Assembly: GCA_026874595.1 (NCBI GenBank) | Contig: CM049306.1 | Location: 99,441,642 to 99,505,641, forward strand | Direction of reading: 5' to 3' | Source of the DNA: Sipunculus nudus | Taxonomy: Eukaryota; Annelida; Sipuncula; Golfingiida; Sipunculidae | DNA length: 64,000 nt | Part shown: positions 11,172-23,100 of the stretch, in pieces | Numbering within the stretch: position 1 is the stretch's first letter | Layout: every line of letters begins with the position of its first letter | The notes under the pieces: model-generated | Databases searched by the model: none | The model's input: the letters and a program-made list of their open reading frames with translations, nothing else | What the model was told of the DNA's origin: nothing | Made by a program: the position numbers and the translations under genes

Positions 11172-14100
11172 ATGTCTGGCAGACAAGGTAAAAAATCATG
11201 TGTTTTGATATAACGACATGTCTGATTTTGTATAAACATGGTTTGATATAAGTTGTATTTGTTTTCCTTACAGGTGGAAAGAAGAAGCCTCTAAAGGCAC
11301 CGAAGAAAGGACCCAAAGACATGGACGATGTGAGTACAGAGTAGACTAAGACTGAATTGCCATGGTTTGCGCGAGTTCGGTGCAATCTCATGGATGTGGT
11401 GCGCGGCTGTTAATTGTCACGAATCTCCTCATATAACGTCATGTGTGTCGGTATTCAGTGCCTTAATCTTCTAGAATGAATAATTTTACAGTATAGATAA
11501 AATGTGATGGAGAAACAAGATTGCGTGGAATTCTTATAAATGAATGAATAATTACCCTTTTAGGCCCGAGTATAGAATCCGGTCTTCATTTTCAAAATTG
11601 GACTAAACTGACTGGACTGTCTCATATTTGTAGTTATCAACATAAGCCATGCGATGCCTGATGATATGACATCGACATGCCTCTTACTTCACCATTGGGT
11701 CTGTCTAGAACGCAGAGAATCCGCGGAGAGATGGAGAATTTGCAGAGAATTCGTGGGGAATTTGCGGAGAGTTTTTATATGCAATTATAATAATACATAC
11801 AAATTAAAATCACTTAAATCCTCAACTATGTTACCCTTAACATATATGTGCACTGTTAAATGAACGAAATAATTAAAAAATCTGTACATAATCAAGCATT
11901 TTTATGCTTAACATTGTAGACTCGCCGCCGAGTGCGCCGAATGCGTTACACAAAATCTAACACCCGTCTGAGTCACCAGCTGACACTGACAGACTGGCGA
12001 AACCACAAAACACCTAATATTTCAATATTTGAAGTAGTTTATAGTGCAAACAATAACAAAACCATGCATGTGTATCAAATTCACAGGTGGTAAACGAAAT
12101 ATATATAATAAATAAATCATAATTTTATCTATATTTATTGATATGTAAAAAACACTCTCACCATTTATAGTGTATAGACCCAATTTACATGTACAAATAA
12201 AAATTGAAACATAAATATTCGACTTTACACATTTGTACAAAAAAAGATTGCACCTCTAAGCTAATGAATCAACTTGGCTGTAGGATTATCTCAATTAAAA
12301 TAAAAGAAAAAATAGTAAATATATATTGTGATTGCAGTTAAAGAATTATATTTTTCTTATAGGGTAGGAAATACACCACATTTTTTACCATAACAATACA
12401 GAGTATAATAATAAAAAATTAAAACTATAGCACAATGCCACATACATACAGCATTAGTACAAGAACTTATTTGTACATTCTTCACAAAACCATTTCATTA
12501 ATTAATTGTGTTAGTTATCTTAAATACATATACACATTTAAAATGAAACGACTTATTACATTTTTTTTACACAACCAATCATCAGACATGGGGTCTATTA
12601 CAGTTGTTCTAATACTATTACTATTACTTTCAATTTCTTATATTACTATTACTATTACCACATTTTATCTTCTATTACTATTACTAATACCTGGGTATCT
12701 ATTACTATTACTATTACATGTATTTAAAGTGATGGGAGGATTCTAGCCCTTGCGCAGCCATGAGTGCTATAAACTAGCACTACAATCACATGTTAAAATA
12801 ATATTAAAAGCAACTATATCATCCAGTTACCTACACAATTTTCTTATATTGTGTCTGTCATTTACAAGAAGCCTAATGATACTGGAGATCTTAATTGTTT
12901 CAGCTTCTTTAATTCTGTTTTTTAGCCCTCAGCCCTTAGGCTGATGGGCTATTGTCGTCACCCAAGATGTCCGTCCGTCCGGCGTCCGTTTACTTTTACC
13001 TTGTGAGCAGGATATCTTGAAAAGGATTCGCCGTCAGAATTTCATTTCCTTGGTAAAGATGTATATCGACAAAATCTCGGTCAAGTTCGAAGATGGGTGA
13101 CCTTGACCTATTTTTCTACATTTTAGAGCTGATTATAGAAAAACACTTAGATGCTTATTACTCAGGAACCATTTAGTGGATTTTCACAAAACTTACTATG
13201 ATTATAGGGACTGATAGTCTGTACCGGCTGCCCAAGTAAGGGGGCCCCACCTACAATTTCTGATTTTTAATGAATTTTTCTCGGATTTTTCATCTTTGGT
13301 CTTGTGAGCGGGATACCTCTAAAAGGATTCATCGTAGGAATTTTATTTCTTCGGTGAAGATGGATATCAACAAAATCTTGGTCAAGTTCGAAGATGGGTG
13401 ACCTTGACCTGTTTTTCTACATTTTACAGCTGATTATAGAAAAACACTAAGAAGCTTATTTCTCAGGAACCATTGGGTGAATTTTTACAAAACTTACTAT
13501 GATCATTGGGACTGATGGTCTGTACCTACTGCACAAGTAAGGGGGCGCCACTCACAATTTCTGATTTTTAATAAATTTTTTCTGATTTTTCAACTTTGGC
13601 CTTGTGAGCGGGATATCTCTTGAAGGATTCAACGTATGAATTTTATTTCTTCGGTGAAGATGTATATCTACAAAAACTTAGCAAAGTTCGAAGATGGGTG
13701 ACCTTGACCTATTTTTCCACGTTTTACAGCTGATTATAGAAAAACACTTATAAGCTTATTTCTCAGGTACCATTAGGTAGATTTTCACAAAACTCACTAT
13801 AATCATTGGTACTGATGGTTTTTACCTGCTGGACAAGTTTGGTGGAGCCACCTACAATTTCTCTTTTTTAATGAAATTTAATCGGATTTTTCAACTTTGA
13901 CCCTGTGAGCAAGACATCTCCAAAGGTATTAACACAGGAACTACATTTCTTCAGTGCTGATGCATATTGACAAAATCTTGGTCATGTTCAAAGATGGGTG
14001 ACCTTGACCTACTTTCAAGGTTACAACACTTAGAATAGGGTAAAACTTAGGAGCTTATTTCTCAGGAAGCATTTGGTGGATTGTTATGAAACATGGTACA

Positions 14101-17100
14101 TACCTCTCCAGTTTAAATTTATATCTGAGACATGTACAGATATAGGTCCATGTGAGAACAAATATTTCGTACGTGTTACTGTTACACGTATAAACACTGT
14201 TCTTTTGGCTGAGGGCTTTTGTCAGCTTTTGCTGATATTCTAGTTTTTTTCTTATATTTTGAAACCTCAATGATCGTTATTGGGGTGCTTCAAGTCGAAA
14301 TTATAAGATTATTGTATGAACTCTTGAATACATGTAATTTAAAAGCAACCCATTGTAAAGGCCCTCGCATATGTAAAATATTAATTTATAATTATATGCA
14401 TACTTGTACATTTTATATTATTTTCATATATATTTCACATAAATTTATTTTATAGTACATATTAGATATAATCTTTGTTCCCACAGTCAATAAATAAAGA
14501 TTTTCAGTGTAACTAAAAATTGTCTCAAGAGGAATTATTCATGATTATTGCTTATTATTATTTAATATCAAAGCTGATGATTCAGTCCTTTATGTATGTA
14601 TTAGGAGAGGAATTTATGTAGGGCTGTGTCTTGTTTCCCAATCCTTATAAATATATCCAATAAAAATTCTGTTTACGTTAAGATTCTGGACAGAACCAAA
14701 CTGGAGACAAAAGTACCCCATCTTCTCGGGTGTATATGTTCATTTGGATGTGATGCCATGTTTTATTCCATCACATAGTATATCCTGAGAGTGAACAGAG
14801 AGGTGGTAAACTTTACAATAATGTTATTATGCATGGCTTTTATTCTTCAGGCATGCCCTTCTTCATAAGTTCATTGCAGCAAAGCAAGCATAGGATAATT
14901 TAGAAATATGGAGAGTGTTTTAAACTTACATCAATTTTACAAAACAAATAAAATATTATTTAAATCACTCTCACAATAAATTTGGTGTTAAACAATCTTG
15001 TACTTTAAATTTTGTACATAACAGGATCTAATTATTTGATATCAAAATTTCAGATATTAAATAATAAAATATTAACAGTGACATATTCATATAATCAAAT
15101 AAATTAATATCATGAGAAAAAATTGTTCATTTAATTTTTAAAATATAAATTAACATAATTTTAGATACTGTATGAAAGTCTTCAAAATTGGTACTATGAA
15201 ATAACAGACTAGTATTAAAAGAATACTTTTAAAATAATATGTATATAAATTAACTAGATAATACATGTGCCTGCAGTATGACTTTATCCAAGTGATTGCA
15301 GTACTTGTCTGAGTTTATAGCATTGTAGGCTTCAGTACGTTATGGGTAGTGAAAACACCATAAGCTTATCATGAACATTCTGGGTCTGCACTGTATCTGG
15401 TTCCATATTATTTTTTCTTGAATGTGTGTTATATCAATCTGTATGATTAAATGCAAACTGGCTTGTGAAAGCAAATCTAGGTACCTTTCAGAATATGTAT
15501 ATGGATTGATGGATGTGAGATAAGATGTACATGTCACAATAATAATACACTATTTATCTGTCTCTTAACATCAAACATGCCTCTGTTTAACCATGGTTTA
15601 CTAATCAAAGGTCAGATTGTGCCAGGTAACTTATTTGGCTGTGATCTACTCTGTTCAGTACTCTTATGTAATTAGCACCAGTGTTCACCAGCAATGTGGC
15701 AGGTGGCCCATGCTTGCCTCAACAATAGGCACACCCTGGGCAGTTACTGGACAAGAACTGAGTCTGTTCAGCATTATTTGCTGATATGCTTCATGATCAA
15801 GGGGCTCACAGGAAGTAATAGAAAGTAATATGTATTACTCTATTACTTTGCCTCCTGTTTCTATTACTATTACAGCTCATTTTTTTGAGTCTATCACTAT
15901 TACTATTACTATTACATGGAAAAAGCTGTAATAGTCTATTACTATTACTTATTACTATTACCCCATGTCTGCCAATCATGTCTTCGAATACATCTCCTAA
16001 TCCACATTCACATTCAACCCCAATGGTTACAGTTGCATTATATTTAAGCTTTGGTATTCTAGGAGAACATTTTGTTTTTAGGAATTCGTGTAAAAATGCC
16101 TGAACAGTAACAAGAAACAAAGTGTTATTGCATTAATCCATTGTTAAATGTTCAATTTGTTTGATTTCTGGATTGAAATAAAAATCAACTGAATTTGCAA
16201 TCGCAAATAGCCCACAGTCTCCTGATGCTAATCGTTGTCTCTGGCTTCAGTGGCATGGCACAAATAAAATCTTGCTCAAAGAATTAACCTTCTTGCCAAA
16301 ACAACTGAGAGCTGAATTTTACGTGAATGTACAGATTTTTTATTATTAAGGTCATTTAACGGTGAACAAATATTTTAAGAGTAATATAATTGGAGATTTT
16401 AAGTAATTTTAACGTGTATTTAAAAGTATTACTGTGTATATAAAAACTCTCCGCAAATTCTCCATCTCTCCGCGGATTCTCCGCGTTTTTGACAGACCCT
16501 TCACCATTAAATGAATCTTAAACATCGTTCCGTCCGTCCGTATACACCCATAACCTCTTCCATGTAGACCAGATTCTATACTTGCTCCATGCAAATATTG
16601 ATATTTATAATAAATGTTTGTCAGACATAATTTTCCAGAAATTGGGGGCGGGGGGGAGGGGGGTAGTTTTTTTTTAACTTTTTTATTAGATATATAACTA
16701 AAATTTTCAAAATATGCCATTGGATAGGATTTCATTTCAGGAATACATTACTGTTCAAATAAAGGCAGGCCTTGGGGGCGGGGGGGAGGGGGGTAGTTTT
16801 TTTTTTAACTTTTTTATTAGATATATAACTAAAATTTTCAAAATATGCCATTGGATAGGATTTCACTTCAGGAATACATTACTGTTCAAATAAAGGCAGG
16901 CCTTATTTCGACTCCCCAACCATAGGAGTGGAAATACGGAATGCTTATTTCCACTCCCCCTTAAGATAAAGTGACCAAATTTTGGTGTCTAGTCTCTCCA
17001 GTTATAATAAACAGCAAATCTAAATTATTGCATGTTTACAAATACTGATCCATGTAAATTTTATGTAGTAGCATTGGGGACAATGGCCAACAAATTTATA

Positions 17101-20100
17101 AAAAAAAAACAATTTTATATTTTCCACAGACTAAATTTTTTTAAATAGTTCTTTAACAGTTTTGAAAATTTTATATATGTTGAACATGAGAACAAACTTT
17201 TAAGCACCAAAAGAAGGGTGAGTAAGAATTAGACACCACTTAACAATTGTATCCTGGCTTAGTCTTTATCAGTAGATGGCTGGCACCTCATCAGTGAGCC
17301 CCAGTCTTGTGTCCATATGCTTAGACTAGCGCTGTCAGATCTTGACTCGAAAACTAGGTAAAGTCCAGACCGGTAAACTGGACTGGCACCTGCTACCCGT
17401 GTAGGTTGTTTCAGTAATTTACCATGCCACTGATTTCATCTTGTACATTTGGAATGATATCACTGTGGTGTCAAAATAGATGAAAATTACTAGAACTTAG
17501 AAGATTAAAAAAAAAGTAAAACTATAAAGGCAACAGGATGCTATAAGACTATTATTACTACACTGGTAGATATGCATCTCAAGGGTAAGACCAATAACAT
17601 TATTTTTTTTTTTAATTATATATATTCAGCAATCTTATGTTACATAAGATTACTGCTTTGAATGAATTTCTGTTATAAAAAACACTAAACTATTCTATCC
17701 AACACAGGGAGTGGTATTGCCTAAGGAGAGTTGAAATAACCATCCCTTATTTCCAGTATCATGATCACATAATACCTTGATGTGGTAAATAATAATAATG
17801 ATAATGATAATTTATTTTATAAAGCGTAAAATCCACGAGACATGGTGCCCTAAACACTGTACATGACTAAAAAGTGACAAATTGAAATATATTTGTTAAA
17901 TTAGCAGTGTTATTATAAAATGAATTAATTAAAAAAAATTACAAAATAAAGTTTTAAAACAATAAAAAACATTCCAAGAATTCATATCACAGAAGTTCAT
18001 TGACTACATTATCTGTAAAACTGTTTGAACCAATTGGTTTTAAGATGAGACTGAAAAGCTGACAGACTGGATTGTGTTCGCAGGTACTGCGTTAATTCAT
18101 TCAAAAGTTTAAGACCAGATACACCAAAAGCTCTCATGCATACAGTCGATGACCTTGTGAATGGAACAGCTAAGAGATCCTGGCAGGAGAAGCGAAGCAC
18201 ACATACCAGTTACACCAAAAATAAATTTGGCTGCAAAAATGCAGTCGCTACATTTACTGTGTAATATATCAATAATATAAAAACCATTAATATATCTAAT
18301 ACAGGGTTGGGGAAAATGTCAGCATTTTCTAGATTTTGCCATGCCAGTGACATTTTCTGGAATTTTTCGGCATAATGAGGAATTTTCTGGTATTACCTGG
18401 CATAATCTAGCAAATCTCAGCTTTTGTTTTAATTTAGTAAATAAAGGTCAAGTACTTTATTAGAATCACAGTTCATGGTGTGAATTGCCCTGGCCCTTGA
18501 AGTTTGAGATCAAAGGGCCTTTGACTTTAACACTACTCTCACAAAACATTTGAGGTGTGGCTCAAACTACTGGAATTTCCAGACCTACAGCATAACCACT
18601 CAAAGTTACAAAAGCGTTTTGATCAAGTAATGACGCCTGCACATTTATTTCCTTGCAAACCTACTTCATCCTGCTTATAGAGGAAAGAAACTTATTGCTG
18701 AACAGACTGCCACAGCCCAACAGAAGATCCAACAAACATACCCTGACATGATGCCTGAGCTGCTCAGTTTTTCCTGTGATGCTGTGGGACTCGGGCCTAC
18801 CAGCCTGACAACAAAGACTGTTATAAACAGCATTAAGCCCACTGTCTGGTGGTTGTGTTTTGAGAAAGCAGAAAATGTTTTTCATGCCTTGTGTCAGATA
18901 GCTAGGAGACTGTTGAAAAAGCCCTCCAGTTCAGTCTCCCTTGAAAGGGTATTTTCTAACTTTGGATATCTGCAATCAAAGCTACAAAACAAATTAGGCA
19001 TCTGATGGTAGCCAAGATGGTTACCTGTTACAGATGCCTTAGAGGCAGTCATGAGATTGATTGGTAGAGCTACTAATTTACTATGAGATATTCTGGACTT
19101 CAAAATGGGTAGAATCAGTACAGAAAATAAGCAACTGATGTATTTTTTTCACAGGTGATTACTTGATCACTGGGTGTTGTTTTGTGTGTTATGAAATTCA
19201 ATATTCAATAAAAAACATTGAATATACTTTTAAGATTTGCAGTATTGTTTTTATGCATGACACTATGTGCACTATCTGTTTGTCACAAAAAAAACATTCA
19301 GTAACTCATTTGGTGCTGTTTTTTGCGGGGACCAACCTTCACAATTTCATAGATGTTGCCAGAAAATTGCAGAATATGCCATTTTCAAGGATTTTTCCAT
19401 GCTGGAAAATTCTGGAATATTCCAGATGAGAAAATGCTGCCCAACCCTGATCTAATATATCTTGTCTGCTAATATATGTTAAAGAACTTTGTGACATGTG
19501 CAACACATTCCAAGTAGCCATATTTAACTGATTTAAAAGCAGTGAGATGGTATGATTATACTTTATACATAATTGTATCCACCAAAACAGAGTTTTGCGG
19601 ATACTATGTTTTCAGCCCACCGCCGCCACCGCGTAGGTGTCCGGAGAACTCCTCCGTAACTGCTTGGCGGAATTTTACGAAACGCAGGATTATGTTCGGG
19701 TAGCATGTGAACTGCTGCACCCCGATTTTGTTTTGACCTCTGACCTTTCCTCTGCGCTCTGCGTCCATTTGTGCGTCTGTTTCCACATATAAACCTACAT
19801 ATCTCGGGAACCATTTGACCGATCAGGAAAATTTTTTTGCACAAATGTAGCCCTTGGAGAGCTTTATAACATACACACAAAATGGTGGCGCCACCTGCAA
19901 CCATGTTTGCACAGTGTCCATCTGTTCATCTGCCTTGGGTTAAAATCACTCATATCTCTGCAGTGATTTGACTAATTCACCTAAAATTCGGCATGCGTAT
20001 ACATCCTAGATAGCTTTCTTGAATTTTTGACATGTGGTGCCACCTACATTTACATTCATGCTGCAGACATACAAGCTCATATATCCGGACTCGTTTGACC

Positions 20101-23100
20101 AATCAGGAAAAAATATTTACACAAATGTAGCCCTTGGATAACTTTATAACATACACAAAAATGGTGGCGCCACCTGCAGCAATTTTTGCACAGCGTCCAT
20201 CTGTTTGTCTGCTGTGGGATAAAATCACTCCTATCTCTGCAGTGGTTTGACTTTTCCACCTGAAATTTTGCATGTGTATACATCTTGGATAGTTTCTCGT
20301 TCAAATAACAGGTGGTGCCACCTACAATCATGTTTATGTGGCAGAGATCCATTCTAATATGTAACACATGTAACTCTATTTCCCCTTGCCACTCAATCCT
20401 CACTTCACCCGTCCTACTCTGATTTTGGCAGATACAAGTAGTCGCTTGTCGACTACCCGTATTCTTGTTTTCACTGTAACCAAAGGCCCTCCTATAAATT
20501 TGCATGGCATAGCTGAACTAAGAACTAAGTACTGTCCCTTAACTTTACCATTTAACAAGTATCTGGCCCTAACTCCACTGCAACTAACTATATTCATTGA
20601 TGACTATAGAGCTTTACATTTGTGCTGAAAAATTTATATATAACATCTACATAATGTCGCTTATTTTAAAGGAATTAAGATTTATGGGATATGCTTTGGA
20701 ATGGATTTCCACACCATTTACATATATACCTTTGTTGGGAGACCGCTCAGGCATCACCAAGTAAAAAAATGTAAGCCTATTTTTAGCTCAGCTGACTATA
20801 AGTCATCTGAGCTATAGTCGTGGTCCATTGTCCGTCGTCCGTCCGTCCGTCCGTCCGTCCGTAGATGTGGCACGTTTTGAAACCGTAAGACCTAGGAATC
20901 CAAAATTCAGCATAATGTTAGATGTCCCCAAGATCTCCTACCAAGCCGAAAACTGGGTCTTTGCGACTTCGTTCCTTTGAGAAATTAAGGAAAAACCTCA
21001 ATTTTTTATTAAAATCCTATTTTCACACTTCAGGACTGCCTAATATCAAAACCACTCATCTGTTTTTCCTCATATTTACCATAAATATTCTTCTATATAG
21101 TTCCTATGTACATGCCAGAAATTAAGTCTGTTAAGTATAAATTCTTTAAGTTATGGGCCCAAACATAATGGACTTTGTAAAAAATCAGGAAAAATATTTA
21201 CTCACTTAACATGAAAAATTTTGAAACTAGAGTCTGTTTTCCCAAGTATATAACTATGTTTAATTAAGATTCAATTGTTTACCCAAAATTAGATCTGAAT
21301 TTTGTAAATTTTTTAAGTAATTAGCATAAAAATATAATCAGTACCTTAAATTTTGCCCAACTTTGACCATGGCATGTTTTTTTTCCTGTAAGTACCATTG
21401 ATTTAATTTTCACAGCATGTAAACATAAATATTTAATTTGTTTAAATCTGAAATTTGGAAGTAAAAGCTTGAAAATTAAGCTAGTTATTGATTTTTTTCT
21501 TGAGGCTCTATTGTAGTCATTTGCTTTGATTATAGATTACAGATGCAGGGTCCCACTCCAGGTCACTGGAAGTCAGCTATGCCAGGTTTTCTGATTTGTT
21601 ACAGTCACTGGGGGAGATCCCCTGCTGTGACAGGTGTACAGTTATTCTCATATCACCACCCCAATGACCCCCCCCCCCCCCCCCCCGCAAAAACAACCCA
21701 CCAAGTGTTATGCAGTATTGTTATTGTTTTCACTGTATCTCCTTAATTGTAATGCAGCTTCCACTCTGATATGCAAAAACTTTCCTTGAAAAAGTAATTC
21801 AAGGTGTAATTCAGAAGATGCAATGTTGTGTAATGTAGCATTTTTAAAGAAATCATATTTCTTTTAAATGATTTTACCAATCATAATGGAACCCATCAGT
21901 ATGCTTAAATTATGATAAAATATGAAGCACATTTTGGATAAATAAAGACACAATTAAAAATTGTAAAATCTAAATCAAGTATTTTTTTTAGATATTTATT
22001 GTTTTGCAGATTTAAAAGATATATATTTTGTGGTAAAAAATAAATAAACATTTGTATGCATGATGTGGTGTTATCTGACAAGATTGAGATTTATGATGAT
22101 GCAATCGAGAATTATGAATCAACTTTTATATTCAGATATATATGTTATATTGAAAATGTATAGAAATATAAACTTAAATTTTAAAAAAAAATTGATGTGA
22201 TAAAAAAATGAGGATTTATTACAAACATTTGTTCATTATTTTCCTGCATCAGCAGAATTTGAGATCAGGCTTTGTTTGCCATGTTTTATGCTGTTAATTA
22301 GTTATATTTCAACTGTATACATTTCATAAAAAAAACATATATTTAATAATATATATTATACAAAAAAAAAGATTTGATTGAACAAATGTGTAAACTATTG
22401 AAATGTCAACAGTTAATCGAAAAGCCAACTAATGATCATGGTAATTGTACAGATCATTTGTTCACAAACTGCTCACATGCTTCAGTTTCAACATTAGGAA
22501 ACACATGGTCAGGTCACAAAATATTATTTGCAACAATTTCTTGCTCATCAATACAAACCAATCATATAAACCAACCATGGCCTTTATTACCTCTTCCTCT
22601 TACACTTAATCTCCATTTGATATTATTTTAGATTTTTACCTTCAAGGTTAACTTCAGCTGAGCACAGTGACCCATAGGTCCCTTGTTTTACTCTGTAAAA
22701 CAGATGTCTGTTTGCATCATTAAAGTGTTTAAAAGCAATGAGAACTCGGAGTTGGGTAATACCTCTTTGAGTACTGAAATCCAAAATTTGTACCCATAAT
22801 CCATTACAGCTTGTTTGTCATATTATTTTCAGGATGAGGTGGAGTTCAAACAGAAGCAAAAAGAACAGGCCAAGGCATTGGCAGAAGCAAAAGCAAAGGC
22901 TGCACAAAAAGGACCCATGGGTAAGACTTGTCACATAATTAGTCATATAACACCAGGACATTTGGTCTATTCATGGGTAAGACTTGTTGCATATATGGTC
23001 ATGTAACATCTGGATTAGTTTGTCAGTAAGACTTGTCACATATTAGGTCATGTAACATCTGGATTAGTTTGTGGGTAAGACTTGTCATATAGTAGGTCAT

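Larger units (their letters stand above)
12583..15971. mobile_element. hAT-type element nested in the Mutator-like element
   Basis: Both ends read CAGACATGGGGT inward, a 12-bp perfect inverted repeat. The 8-bp duplication CCAATCAT is present at 12575-12582 and 15972-15979. Just inside each end is a field of CTATTACTATTAC-type repeats in opposite orientation. No transposase reading frame was recognised. The element carries a Helitron at about 12924-14243. Confidence 0.88.
11697..16499. mobile_element. Mutator-like non-autonomous element, copy B, split by nested insertions
   Basis: The left end GGGTCTGTCTAGAACGCAGAG and right end CTCCGCGTTTTTGACAGACCC match the ends of the copy at 10257-11112. 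Perfect 9-bp duplications TTCACCATT lie at 11688-11696 and 16500-16508. Homology to copy A covers about 11697-12200 and 16150-16499. A hAT element (12583-15971) sits between. It lies in TMA7 intron 2. Confidence 0.9.

Noticed and set aside
15806-16120. 104-codon minus-strand frame rich in Ser and Asn.
   Set aside because: It is a translation of the TATTAC simple-repeat field of the hAT element.
19563-20505. Two frames of 113 and 142 codons on the minus strand.
   Set aside because: They lie within the Helitron-like repeat; similar short frames occur in the second copy at 36738-37448 but with different breaks.
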